62,213 bases of DNA from Dongibacter bovis (GCA_902763085.1 CACWQW010000005.1:1-62213); one strand, 5' to 3'. Numbered from the stretch's first letter, positions 1 to 9,591 are shown. Notes: a model not told the origin generated them from the letters alone. A program made the numbers and translations.

Positions 1-751
1 GTCACGAGCGTGATGAAGGACGCGCAGGTGCCGTTGAACAGCCCGAGGAACACGCTTGGCAGCGCGGCGGGAATGCCGATGTGCACGATCTGGTAGAGCT
101 TGCTCGCGCCAAGCGTCGAGCCGACCTCGAAGTACGAATTCCTGATATTCGCGATGCCGCTGCTCGTGAGCACGGTCGTCGGGAACCAGACCGAGAGCGC
201 GATAAGGAATACGCTGCCCGAGACCACGGTCGGAAACGCCACCAACACGAGCGGTATCCACGCCGTCGAAGGGATGGGACCGATGCCGCGGATGAAAGGC
301 GCGAGCCAGTAGGCAGCCGTGCGGCTGAAGCCGAGCAGGATGCCGCAGCCGATGCCCGCCAGCGCGCCGAAGAACCAGCCGAGCAGCAGCAGGCGGTACG
401 AATAGGCAGCGCAGGTCATGAGATAGGCGAAATCGCCGTGAGCAGGTTCGCAGCCGCAAGCGCGAGCATGACGCCGCCGTAGAACGGCGCCCGGTAAAGC
501 GCTGCCTTCCGCCAGCCCGGCCGCCAGCGCCCGCCGATGGCGAACGCCGCGTAGACGGCTACACTGAGGGCGAGCGCGATGGTGAAGTACGGCAGATCGA
601 CCTCCTTTTGCTCGATGGCGCGCGGCAGCAGCACATCGCTGGCGGTGGCGACGGCCGCAGCGGCAAAGGCGAAGCCGAGACGCACCGCACGGCGGTCAAA
701 GAGCCGCACGGGCGCTGCCTCATGCGACAATGACAGGACTTCGGTGGACAT
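1..751 (-). pseudogene. SsuC-like ABC transporter permease, frameshifted and cut by the window edge
   Basis: The N-terminal part (ATG at 751, preceded by GGAGGG) reads hydrophobically and stops at 416-418. The downstream frame then continues to the window edge with typical permease text, including GPIPSTAWIPL, SVWFPTTVLTS and FEVGSTLGASKL, which is the EAA-loop region of nitrate/sulfonate/taurine-type ABC permeases. The two frames meet around 420-450. In the downstream frame, HGDFAYLMTCAAYSYRLLLLG is the expected start of the transmembrane core, so the change looks like a short deletion plus frameshift near ACGGCGA. The family normally has an extra stretch here, and I estimate that about 25 residues are missing. 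A downstream restart at an ATG overlapping the stop (417-419) could still make a truncated C-terminal piece. An assembly error is the main alternative to real decay. Confidence 0.75.
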
Positions 752-1332
752 GAGAATCCCTCCATTTCAGAACAGCTACTGTCTGCGGGAGCAGCGGCAA
801 GCCCTCCCGACGGCACAGCAGGAAAGGAATGGTTATCAATATTTCTTTTACATATCTATATAGTATGCTTTGTTTAAGTTGGCTCTATCGTACCACAGAT
901 GCGTAACCCTGTAAAGACGTATATGAAAAATATGTCTGCGACCTGCACCATGCCGCAGCATCCACAAGAAAGACAACAGGGAAAGACACTTGCAGAGGGA
1001 ATTTTACACACAAGCGTCCACATTCCAGACATGTGCGCCGCCCCTGCGGCAACTCCAGCCAATCGCACTGTGCCTGCGGTTTGCACGCCCAGAGCTTTGC
1101 TGCGCAAAGCAGGAGACGCCCTCCGGAAATCCCCTTTCGAGATTTCCGGAGGGCGTCTCCTGCCCATAACCCATATTCCATTGTGCAGAGGTGAATGTAT
1201 CAGCGCCTGCTGTCCTGCCTGTCCGGCGTCTACGCGATACTCAGATGGAAAGTTTGACGTACAGATTCCTTAATCCTTTTCAATAATGAATTTACAATTC
1301 AACCATAACAGTACCTAGAGCAATTGCGCATC
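752..1332. other. Intergenic region without a convincing gene
   Basis: About 580 bases lie between the broken permease and the TOPRIM gene. Open frames here lack a good ribosome binding site and show no family resemblance. The only strong structure is the pair of hairpins at 1094-1163. AT-rich sequence at 820-890 could hold the permease promoter, but no clean -35/-10 pair was found. Confidence 0.6.
1094..1163. repeat. Two adjacent inverted repeats, the second with perfect 23-bp arms
   Basis: GCTTTG at 1094-1099 pairs with CAAAGC at 1105-1110. Immediately after, the arms 1109-1131 and 1141-1163 are perfect 23-nt reverse complements around a 9-nt spacer. Neither side carries a T-run, so this does not look like an ordinary terminator. 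It may be a remnant of a small non-autonomous element or a structured RNA. Confidence 0.7.
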
Positions 1333-1989
1333 TCACGACACAGCTCTCTTCTTTAACTCCTTCCAAAAGAACTGGAAGCTTGCCGATATATTGCGTTCCG
1401 GATCCATATACTGGCCAATCTGCTTTGCCCATTCACTTTTTTTCTGGCCGACCTCCATGAACGTCGGAAAATCCTTTTTGAATTGCTTGATTCCCTTTGG
1501 ATATACAATATCGGCAAGCACCTCCCAAGTGCCACAGATACTGTCTTGTTCATAATCTTTCAGTTTTTGTGCTTTTGCTGTTGGATATGCTTGCAATAAT
1601 GCTTCTCGATCTCCCAACAGCCACGCCTCCATCTCTTCAACTGCGATGCAGAATACATGATCTATCGTGATGTCATTATTTAAAGCGACTTGTTCTAGCT
1701 CAGCTCGAAATGCGACAGGATCTTTGTCATCATTATCCAGAACGACAAAGACGGCTGCCTCCGGCTGATACTGCAAAGACTTATTGAAGCCGCGCAGATA
1801 AGTGGACAAATCATTCAACAGTTTTCCAGTCCGCGTTTCCTTGACCGTGTTTTGTTTCGTAAAGCCACCAAGTCCTTTAAATGACCGGCATCTATAGAAT
1901 ACATCTAGATGCTTATACTGTAATTTTGCCATCAAACTGTCGATGAGTACTTCACTCGACATATCCTCGAGCAAAAAATAAACAAACAT
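1333..1989 (-). CDS. DUF4276-like TOPRIM-fold protein, putative effector nuclease of an ATPase/TOPRIM defence pair
   Basis: A 218-residue protein. The N-terminal FLLEDMSSE supplies the TOPRIM glutamate (E8), and FVVLDNDDKD (residues 81-90) supplies the metal-binding D-x-D. A further acidic stretch, AVEEMEAW, follows near 116-123. This layout matches DUF4276/DUF4435-like TOPRIM proteins, which commonly sit beside AAA/SMC-like ATPases in systems such as PARIS (AriAB) and RloAB. The gene follows the ATPase gene by 29 bp, with its own GAGGGAG ribosome binding site, so the two look co-transcribed. Both genes are clearly richer in A+T than their neighbours, which suggests horizontal acquisition. 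The defence role and nuclease activity are inferred from family and context. OLD-type or housekeeping TOPRIM functions are less likely alternatives. Confidence 0.7.
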   Translation of the reverse strand: MFVYFLLEDMSSEVLIDSLMAKLQYKHLDVFYRCRSFKGLGGFTKQNTVKETRTGKLLNDLSTYLRGFNKSLQYQPEAAVFVVLDNDDKDPVAFRAELEQVALNNDITIDHVFCIAVEEMEAWLLGDREALLQAYPTAKAQKLKDYEQDSICGTWEVLADIVYPKGIKQFKKDFPTFMEVGQKKSEWAKQIGQYMDPERNISASFQFFWKELKKRAVS

Positions 1990-2018
1990 ATTGATCTCCC
2001 TCTACCAATCATCTGTCA

Positions 2019-3242
2019 TCAGCCAAAATATGCACTATACCATAGGTCACCCACGGTCACACCTTCACTGACAAGATCTTTCACGAACTGATAGTCTGAA
2101 GCTTTCTTCATCGTAGAAAAACCGTCTTCTTCTTTGGAAAGAACCCAGACCTGCTCCGGTGACAAGGCATTGACGAAGAAGGGGCTGTGTGTTGTCACAA
2201 ACAACTGTTTTGCATAGCCTGTGCCAACATTCTTCTTCATCTCGAGCGCAAGTTTGGCCAGATACTTGTGATACAGACCATTCTCCGGTTCTTCGACAAA
2301 AATCAATTGTCGAGGATTACGCTCATGCAGCAGAAGATAGTAGGCAAAGAGTTTGAGTGTGCCATCTGACATACGCTGTGAATAAAACGGCTCTTTGAAA
2401 TCATTCTGCCAGAATGCAAGTGCAATCTGGCCATTCGGCATTTCGATAGGTTCAATCTTGCAGATATTCGGTATCTTCGTCTGAATTTCTGCAAGAATCT
2501 TTCGGAATTCGCCCGGATTACTTCGATACATGTATTGGGCTACATTGTTGAGGTTACTGCCGTCACGATTGAGATATGGATCCGGCGACAATGATTGAAG
2601 TTGGCGCGCGGCATCCGGCGTGAAGTAGCAAAGATACCAGCTGCGCAGGAAATTCAAAAACTTCTCAATGCGCGTATACTGCTTCATGGCTCCCAAAGTC
2701 ACGATTCCCAGCTTACGATTATCTGCCAGTTCGACCTCTTGTTTCGCTCCCTCGACCTTGCCATCATCTTCCTGCCCGCCCTTTTTCCCCTCGAAGGCAT
2801 AGCCTCTGCCATTCTGCAGATGGAGAAAAGATAACGGCCGTCCGTTCCGTTCCCCTGCCCGACGCTGGCGAAGGCGTTCTTCTGCAACATAGGGGCGACC
2901 CATACGATCTTTGGCCACCGATAATTCATAGGTAATGGGACTGTCATTCTGATTTTCTTTATAGTAAATTTCAAAATGGATAGGTCCCCCACTTCCCTGT
3001 GAGAGCAAATGACGAATACCACCGCGATTCCGCGCATCACAAGCGCGCTCTACGCCCTCTGCCAGGCTATCCGACAAGAAGCCAAATGCATCTGCCAAGG
3101 TGCTCTTGCCATTCCCGCTGGGACCGATAATCGCGGTCATATTGCTGAGTTCCGCCCCGGATTGATTGCTAAGGAGCTTTCCCAATGAAATATCTTTCAA
3201 AGAACCATAATTCTGTATAGCGATTCCTAATATCTTCCCCAT
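2019..3242 (-). CDS. AAA (SMC/ABC-like) ATPase, partner of the TOPRIM protein
   Basis: A 407-residue protein from the ATG at 3242, preceded by AAAGGA; a longer upstream frame exists but has no better ribosome site. Walker A is GPSGNGKST (about 40-48). The ABC-signature-like SDGTLKLFAYY, the Walker B LIFVEEPENGL and the switch histidine in THSPFFV follow in the order expected for AAA_15/AAA_21 ATPases. Such single ATPases act with a TOPRIM partner in PARIS-like, Rlo-like or OLD-like antiphage systems, where the ATPase senses the invader and releases or activates the nuclease. That role is inferred here. The pair is terminal on the minus strand, and nothing else in the locus looks like a third component. 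No catalytic residue appears to be missing. Confidence 0.75.
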   Translation of the reverse strand: MGKILGIAIQNYGSLKDISLGKLLSNQSGAELSNMTAIIGPSGNGKSTLADAFGFLSDSLAEGVERACDARNRGGIRHLLSQGSGGPIHFEIYYKENQNDSPITYELSVAKDRMGRPYVAEERLRQRRAGERNGRPLSFLHLQNGRGYAFEGKKGGQEDDGKVEGAKQEVELADNRKLGIVTLGAMKQYTRIEKFLNFLRSWYLCYFTPDAARQLQSLSPDPYLNRDGSNLNNVAQYMYRSNPGEFRKILAEIQTKIPNICKIEPIEMPNGQIALAFWQNDFKEPFYSQRMSDGTLKLFAYYLLLHERNPRQLIFVEEPENGLYHKYLAKLALEMKKNVGTGYAKQLFVTTHSPFFVNALSPEQVWVLSKEEDGFSTMKKASDYQFVKDLVSEGVTVGDLWYSAYFG

Positions 3243-3302
3243 TTCGAAATTCCTTTCTATCAGAAGATTCTCGGTTGCATTTACATTGCACGTTCGTCTT
3301 TC

Positions 3303-3308
3303 ATTATA
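3303..3308 (-). promoter_or_regulatory. Possible -10 box of the ATPase/TOPRIM operon
   Basis: TATAAT on the minus strand, about 60 nt upstream of the ATPase start. The -35 is weak (CGGCAA at 17-bp spacing), so this is a tentative promoter. Confidence 0.4.
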
Positions 3309-3444
3309 GCGCAACTGCTCCCATCTTGCCGCAAAAATATGCCTCACGGCCTTATCACGTGACCAAAGCTTTGTACGCGCTGCCTGTTATCCCACACCTC
3401 TGCCGATAAGAACCACATCATCTTAGAATGCAAAGACAGAAAAT

Positions 3445-3480
3445 CTCGTCGACAACAAACTCCACTCTGCTGTCGACGAG
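3445..3480 (-). terminator. Hairpin, possible terminator of the downstream small-peptide gene
   Basis: CTCGTCGACA (3445-3454) pairs perfectly with TGTCGACGAG (3471-3480) around a 16-nt loop. On the minus strand it is followed by a modest T-rich tract (ATTTTCTGTCTTT). It lies about 100 bp after the stop of the 3582-3776 gene. The rest of 3243-3581 shows no convincing gene. Confidence 0.5.
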
Positions 3481-3581
3481 GTTTCCTGCCCGCAAGCCTC
3501 TCTGTAACAGAGGGCCCTGCGGAGAGGCAGCCGTTCCGAAGCAGCTGCGTCACCCGTCATGCAGCTGCGCTTCTATCTTCC

Positions 3582-3776
3582 TCAGCGATCGATGCCGTCC
3601 TGCTGGAGCATGATGTCCGGCAGCACATCCAGATTCTCTTCCGCAGGTACCACCGCGTACGTGATCATCCTCACTCCCTCATCATAGTGGACCCGTGCAG
3701 ACGCGATATTCGCCAGAACCGTCACGAGCAGACATGCTGCAAGCATCATGATACCCAGCCTCTTTTCCATCGTCAT
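3582..3776 (-). CDS. Small exported or membrane-anchored peptide, paralogue A
   Basis: A 64-residue product with a basic N-terminus and a hydrophobic stretch (LGIMMLAACLLVTVLANIAS), followed by a possible cleavage site at ASA. The polar C-terminus ends PDIMLQQDGIDR. The ATG at 3776 has GAGG five bases upstream; a second ATG lies two codons in. The gene at 3920-4126 encodes a paralogue with the same hydrophobic core and an almost identical last twelve residues (PDIMLQQDGADR). No family is recognised. The conserved C-terminal motif at the very end of two otherwise divergent exported peptides is what one would expect of a signalling peptide or an anchored partner, but that is only inference. Confidence 0.6.
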   Translation of the reverse strand: MTMEKRLGIMMLAACLLVTVLANIASARVHYDEGVRMITYAVVPAEENLDVLPDIMLQQDGIDR

Positions 3777-3832
3777 AAAAACCTCACGCTCCCTTCATCG
3801 ACACATCAGGTACCATCCGTCTCGTCACCCTT

Positions 3833-3838
3833 ATTATA
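3833..3838 (-). promoter_or_regulatory. Possible -10 box for small peptide A
   Basis: TATAAT on the minus strand about 57 nt before the peptide A start codon, in an AT-rich spacer. No good -35 hexamer is visible at 16-18 bp. Confidence 0.4.
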
Positions 3839-3919
3839 TCGTACATAAAAGAAAAAGATATATTTACCGTGCACATCATGAACAACTGAGCTTTGTTCAG
3901 CATGCATTCTCGGTAAACA

Positions 3920-4126
3920 TCAGCGGTCAGCACCATCCTGCTGCAGCATGATATCCGGCCTGTCTGCGGTCCCTGCATCCTGCGGCACCGTCGCTGCGCT
4001 CACGCCGACGCCTACTGCGTTCCCCTGCTCCATCCGCACCGAGGCGATCTCCGCGAACGTGCCCACGAGCAAAACCGCCGCGAGCAGAAAGATTCCCATC
4101 CATTGTTTCTTCTGTTTCTTCATCAT
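3920..4126 (-). CDS. Small exported or membrane-anchored peptide, paralogue B
   Basis: A 68-residue product from the ATG at 4126, chosen because GGAG lies ten bases upstream and because the alignment with paralogue A starts here. A GTG at 4150 with AGGAAG upstream would add eight residues. After KKQKKQW comes a hydrophobic core (MGIFLLAAVLLVGTFAEIAS), then a small-residue linker, and the C-terminus PDIMLQQDGADR that matches paralogue A. The gene is divergent from the LysR-type regulator at 4327, with a promoter and an LTTR-like box between them, so it is a candidate target of that regulator. No known family is recognised, and the function is unknown. Confidence 0.6.
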   Translation of the reverse strand: MMKKQKKQWMGIFLLAAVLLVGTFAEIASVRMEQGNAVGVGVSAATVPQDAGTADRPDIMLQQDGADR

Positions 4127-4200
4127 GATGTCCACACTCCATTCTCGCACTCTGATACTTCCTGATTTCTCACTGCGGCGCCGTTCCTTTTGACATCTTC

Positions 4201-4229
4201 ATTATGCCACAGGCTGCGTCGTCTGAAAA
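4201..4229 (-). promoter_or_regulatory. Promoter for small peptide B
   Basis: On the minus strand TTTTCA (4224-4229), a 17-bp spacer and CATAAT (4201-4206), giving a start site near 4194 and a leader of about 70 nt. Confidence 0.5.
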
Positions 4230-4249
4230 ACGGGAAAATCTGATTACTT

Positions 4250-4266
4250 CATCGGAAAAACCGATG
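4250..4266. promoter_or_regulatory. LysR-type (T-N11-A) dyad between the regulator and small peptide B
   Basis: CATCGG-AAAAA-CCGATG is a perfect dyad that contains T-N11-A (4252 and 4264), the general shape of a LysR-family site. Its centre lies about 64 bp upstream of the predicted start of peptide B transcription, the usual position of an activating LTTR site, and upstream of the lysR gene itself. Confidence 0.55.
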
Positions 4267-4326
4267 GATTTCCCGAAAGCAGCGCGCTACAATGGAGGCG
4301 AGGGAAACAAGAAAGGAGCTACCTAC

Positions 4327-5229
4327 ATGACACTTCTCCAGATGCGCTATTTTCTCACGATCTGCCGCCTGCAAAGCATCACGCACGCGGCGGCGGAGCT
4401 GCATGTCGCACAGTCGACGCTGAGCCAGGCGATGCAGGGGCTCGAGGAGGAGACGGGGCTCAATCTCTTCCTGCGCGCGGGGCGCCATATCATGATCAGC
4501 CAGGACGGGCAGCGGCTCGCGCAGAAGCTCTCCCGCCTGCTCGCGCAGGTCGACGCGGTCGAGCGCGAGGTGGAGGATATGGCGCACCGCCACCAGCGGG
4601 TGCGCATCGCCATCCCGCAGCAACAGGCGGCGTTCCTCATGCCGCGCCTCCTCCGCGTGTTCCAGCCCGCCCACCCGGAGATCGTGCTCGACGTCGTCGA
4701 GCCCTACGGCATCGAGGCGGCGCGGCTCGTGCTGAGCGAAAAGGCGGACTTCGCCGTCGTGAACTCCGACGAGCAAAGCCTGCCGGAGCTGCGCTACCGC
4801 CGCATCGCCTCGCATCCCATCTGCCTCGCCGTCTGGGAGGGGCACCCGCTCGCGGCGCGCAGGAGCATCTCGCTCGCCGAGGCCGCCCGCATCCCGCTCG
4901 CGATGCTCTCGGAGGAGTTCTACGTGACACGTTGCGCGCTGCGTGCGATGGACGCGCGCGCTCTCTCCCCCGATGTGCGCTATTTCTCCCCGCATCTCTC
5001 GACGCTTTACAGCCTCGTGCGCCAGCACGCGCTGCCCGCCATCCTCTACGAGCGCGCCCTCGCCGCGCTGCCCGGCCTCGTCGCGCTGCCGTTCGACGAG
5101 GATCTGCGGCTCACGGGCTCCATCCTCACGAAGAAAGGCCGCCAGTCCACGCGGGACCAGCGGCTCGTGATGCAGTTCATCGCACAGCAGCTCGCGGCTG
5201 CGGGAGATGGGGAGAAGACAGCTCCCTGA
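4327..5229 (+). CDS. LysR-family transcriptional regulator
   Basis: A 300-residue protein from the ATG at 4327, with AAAGGAG eight bases upstream. An N-terminal winged helix-turn-helix (about residues 1-60, with SITHAAAELHVAQSTLSQAM as the recognition region) is followed by a linker helix and a substrate-binding domain (about 90-290) of the type-2 periplasmic-protein fold. The length is normal for the family. It is divergent from the small exported peptide gene at 3920-4126, with a T-N11-A dyad in the shared 200-bp spacer, so autoregulation and control of that peptide are likely (inference). The sucrose genes beyond lie on the other strand behind a shared bidirectional terminator and are less likely targets. 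The effector is unknown. Confidence 0.9.
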   Translation: MTLLQMRYFLTICRLQSITHAAAELHVAQSTLSQAMQGLEEETGLNLFLRAGRHIMISQDGQRLAQKLSRLLAQVDAVEREVEDMAHRHQRVRIAIPQQQAAFLMPRLLRVFQPAHPEIVLDVVEPYGIEAARLVLSEKADFAVVNSDEQSLPELRYRRIASHPICLAVWEGHPLAARRSISLAEAARIPLAMLSEEFYVTRCALRAMDARALSPDVRYFSPHLSTLYSLVRQHALPAILYERALAALPGLVALPFDEDLRLTGSILTKKGRQSTRDQRLVMQFIAQQLAAAGDGEKTAP

Positions 5230-5234
5230 AAGGC

Positions 5235-5282
5235 AAAACACCTTGGAAAATGAGTCACATCGCTCATTTCCCAAGGTGTTTT
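5235..5282. terminator. Bidirectional terminator after lysR
   Basis: Arms 5235-5254 and 5263-5282 match at 19 of 20 positions. The A-tract on one side and T-tract on the other let it serve both the lysR gene (+) and the hydrolase gene (-). Confidence 0.9.
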
Positions 5283-5385
5283 CATCTTCCACCGCTTCGC
5301 GATCCCTCTTCTCCTGAGGAGAAGGGGATTGTTCACAGCCCCCAGGATAAGCGCTACATAGGAACAGGTCACTGCATAGGGCCCC

Positions 5386-6831
5386 TCAATGGAACTGGAT
5401 GGCGTCGAGCGCCCAGACGCGGCCCGTGACGCTCTCGATGGGCGCGTCGGCGCTGAGGATGAGCTCCGGCGCGATGTTCTTCTCCGGGAAGACGTTCCAC
5501 GTCGCCGCCTCCTCGCCGTGCTCGAAGAAGGCCTCGACGATCGTCTTGTCGACGAAGAGCTGCAGCGAGAGATGCCCGTCCGTGAAGAGCTTGAAGCGGC
5601 GCACGCCGCGCGCGCCCTTCTTCATGCCCGTGCGGTCGATGGTCATCACCTGCTGCGCGCGGTCGTAGGTGAGCGTCGTGCGCTCGAGACCGTAAGCGAG
5701 CGTGACCGTGACCGTCTGCGCCGCGCCGAACGTGAGATCGAGCAGCGCCTCCGCGCCGTCGCCGAGCTCCGCGCGCACGCCCGGCGTCTCCTGCGCGTCG
5801 ATGTCGACGGCGCTCTCCGCGATGCGCAGCGCGCGCAGCTCGCGCGCGGGCTGGGAGAAGAGCTTCCCCTGGCGCAGCGTCAGCACGCGCGGCAGCGTGA
5901 GGCTGTGCATCCAGCCCTTTTCCCGCGTCGGATACGCCGCCTCCTCGTCGGGCATGCCGATCCAGCCGAGGAGGATGTGGCGTCCCTCGCAGGAGAAGAC
6001 CTGCGGCGCGTAGAAGTCGAATCCCTTGTCGAGCTCCTGAAACCGCCCGTGCAGGAGCTCCATGCTCTCAAGCGAGAGATGCCCCGCGAGGTAGCCCGAC
6101 TGGAAGCGATTCTGGTATTTATACTCTTTCGCAGGAAGGCCCTGCGGGCAGAAGAGCAGCACGTCGTAGCCGCCGAACTTGAGCAGGTTCGGGCACTCCC
6201 ACATGTAGCCGAACTCCTTGTACTTCGTCGCGATCTCGCCGCGCGGCGCCCAGTGGCCCGCGCCCTCGTCCTCGTAGACGAGCACGGTGCCCGTCTCGTC
6301 TTCGCGCTGCGCGCCGAGCACGAGGTAGCGCCGCCCGTGGCGGTAGAAGACGTAGGGGTCGCGGTAGTGGCCCGTGTAGCCCGCGGGATTCGTCGGCAGG
6401 ATGATCTCCTCCTTGCGGATGGTGCCGTCATCTGTCAGCGTGCCGAAGCGCTGCGCGGGCGTGCGCACGCCTGCCGCGTCCTTCGCATTGCAGGTATAGA
6501 GCACGCGGACGCGCCCGTCCTCGACGAGGCCGCAGCCGGAGTAGCAGCCGTCCTTGTCATGTGCGTCGCTCGGCCACATCGAGAGCTCCGGCACCGTGTA
6601 GTGCACGAAGTCGCGCGTCGTCGTGTGCGCCCAGCTCTTGTGCTTGTGCTCGCAGCCCAGCGGGTTCCACTGGCAGAAGATGTGCGTGACGCCGCCCGCG
6701 TGGACGAGCCCGTTCGGGTCGTTGATGAGCCCGAACGGCATCTCGAGGTGGAACCGATTGTGCCAGCGGTCAGTGAATGGCAGCGCCGCCCGCACCGCCG
6801 CGTCGATGGTCTCCTTGTCGATCGTATCCAT
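5386..6831 (-). CDS. scrB: Sucrose-6-phosphate hydrolase (GH32 family)
   Basis: A 481-residue protein, the usual length for the family, starting at the ATG at 6831 behind GGAGGG. It hydrolyses the fructosidic bond of sucrose 6-phosphate in the cytoplasm after PTS uptake. The five-bladed propeller motifs of GH32 are present: INDPNG with the nucleophile D38, RDPYVF with the transition-state stabiliser D158, and WECP with the acid/base E212. A C-terminal beta-sandwich follows. The sucrose-type PTS gene lies just upstream on the same strand, with a terminator hairpin between them and no obvious promoter directly in front of this gene, so expression may come from read-through. Because that PTS gene is broken, the hydrolase may lack its dedicated supplier of substrate. 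A beta-fructosidase acting on unphosphorylated substrates is the alternative. Confidence 0.93.
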   Translation of the reverse strand: MDTIDKETIDAAVRAALPFTDRWHNRFHLEMPFGLINDPNGLVHAGGVTHIFCQWNPLGCEHKHKSWAHTTTRDFVHYTVPELSMWPSDAHDKDGCYSGCGLVEDGRVRVLYTCNAKDAAGVRTPAQRFGTLTDDGTIRKEEIILPTNPAGYTGHYRDPYVFYRHGRRYLVLGAQREDETGTVLVYEDEGAGHWAPRGEIATKYKEFGYMWECPNLLKFGGYDVLLFCPQGLPAKEYKYQNRFQSGYLAGHLSLESMELLHGRFQELDKGFDFYAPQVFSCEGRHILLGWIGMPDEEAAYPTREKGWMHSLTLPRVLTLRQGKLFSQPARELRALRIAESAVDIDAQETPGVRAELGDGAEALLDLTFGAAQTVTVTLAYGLERTTLTYDRAQQVMTIDRTGMKKGARGVRRFKLFTDGHLSLQLFVDKTIVEAFFEHGEEAATWNVFPEKNIAPELILSADAPIESVTGRVWALDAIQFH

Positions 6832-6938
6832 ACTATGCCCTCCGATATCCTATCTCTGGAAAAGCGCCCTGCCGCACGGTGCCGCGCGGACGCGAGCCGC
6901 CCTTCCCTCCGCCTTGCGGGGGAGCTTTCATGAAGAAA

Positions 6939-6968
6939 GAGGAACCCGCCAAACCGCGCGGGTTCCTC
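6939..6968. terminator. Terminator between the PTS gene and scrB
   Basis: GAGGAACCCGC (6939-6949) and GCGGGTTCCTC (6958-6968) form an 11-bp stem. On the minus strand it is followed by TTTCTTC. It lies after the PTS stop and before the scrB start. Confidence 0.8.
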
Positions 6969-7027
6969 TTCTATTATACGTGATTTCGTCCGTTTCTGTA
7001 AGCCATCTCGCGGAATGTGTTCCCTTT

Positions 7028-8849
<1,822 letters not shown>

Positions 8850-8884
8850 CTATCTACTCCATGGATGAATCCCCAAAATGATCT

Positions 8885-8904
8885 ATGTGGTATCAGTTCC
8901 ACAT
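8885..8904. promoter_or_regulatory. Dyad operator downstream of the PTS promoter
   Basis: ATGTGG...CCACAT, a 20-bp imperfect palindrome just after the predicted transcription start of the PTS gene. The position suits repression by a sugar-responsive regulator, which is not encoded in the window. Confidence 0.5.
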
Positions 8905-8908
8905 CCCT

Positions 8909-8937
8909 ATAGTAGCAACTCCGTCGTACTTTGTCAA
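8909..8937 (-). promoter_or_regulatory. PTS gene promoter
   Basis: TTGACA (8932-8937), a 17-bp spacer and TACTAT (8909-8914) on the minus strand, about 78 bp before the ATG. Confidence 0.8.
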
Positions 8938-9004
8938 TATCTGTCAGAAAAAATCGCCAGAAAAACGAGAGCCCTGCGCCAGCCGTGCGCCGAGCGCACA
9001 CAAA

Positions 9005-9034
9005 AAACTGCCGTACCCAACGGCACGGCAGTTT
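9005..9034 (-). terminator. Terminator of the flavodoxin operon
   Basis: AAACTGCCGT (9005-9014) pairs with ACGGCAGTTT (9025-9034). On the minus strand it ends in a run of six T, 17 bases after the flavodoxin stop. Confidence 0.85.
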
Positions 9035-9051
9035 CCTGAGAAGCTCCCTTA

Positions 9052-9489
9052 TCACTTCTCGCATGCCTTGGCAAACGACTGGCCGAGCGCCTCACAGGCG
9101 GCGAGATCCTCGTCCGTCGGCCCGTTCTCGACCGTGAGCCCGTCCGAGAAGAGCTTCGCGCCCGCCTGCCGCGTGCGCTCTGCCCACGCCTCCATCCAGG
9201 TGCCGCCGCCCCAGCCATACGAGCCGAAGAGCGCGACGGGCACGCCCGCGAGCTGCTTCTCCGCCTGCTCGAAGAACGGCTCGAACGTCGACTCCTCGAG
9301 CACCTCATCGCCCATGGCGGGACAGCCGAAGAAGACGCCGTCATACTTTGCGATCTCGTCCGGCGAGAACTGCTCGACCTCGAAGAGCTGTGCCTCCTCG
9401 CCCGCCTGCCGCGTGCCTTTCTGGATCGCCTTCGCCATCTCCTCCGTATTGCCCGTGCCCGACCAATATACGATTGCTGTCTTGCTCAT
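9052..9489 (-). CDS. Flavodoxin
   Basis: A 145-residue short-chain flavodoxin that carries FMN and replaces ferredoxin as a one- or two-electron carrier, typically when iron is scarce. The FMN phosphate loop is SGTGNTEEMA at the N-terminus. GCPAMGDEVLEE and LFGSYGWGGGTWM supply the two isoalloxazine-binding loops. The start at 9489 follows GAGGAGAGAG. It lies 102 bp after a DUF3793 gene on the same strand with no terminator between, and a Fur-like site precedes that gene, which fits iron-responsive expression (inferred). The protein appears complete. Confidence 0.92.
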   Translation of the reverse strand: MSKTAIVYWSGTGNTEEMAKAIQKGTRQAGEEAQLFEVEQFSPDEIAKYDGVFFGCPAMGDEVLEESTFEPFFEQAEKQLAGVPVALFGSYGWGGGTWMEAWAERTRQAGAKLFSDGLTVENGPTDEDLAACEALGQSFAKACEK

Positions 9490-9591
9490 GATCGCTCTCT
9501 CCTCTCTCTAGCGACGTGCCGCTGCGGGGACACCCGGCGCCACCCCCCGGCGCCCGTACCCCTCCGCGGCCCGCGCCGCCCAGTGGCCGCC

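Noticed and set aside
899..1273. A 124-codon plus-strand frame in the gene-free region
   Set aside because: No ribosome site, and it reads through the large inverted repeat; the composition does not look coding.
3344..3553. A 69-codon minus-strand frame upstream of the ATPase gene
   Set aside because: It spans the hairpin at 3445-3480 and overlaps the predicted ATPase promoter area; no similarity to the neighbouring small peptides.
4201..4326. Use of the upstream TTGACA near 4190 as the lysR promoter
   Set aside because: No acceptable -10 hexamer lies at 16-18 bp; TACAAT near 4291 lacks a -35, so the lysR promoter was left unassigned.
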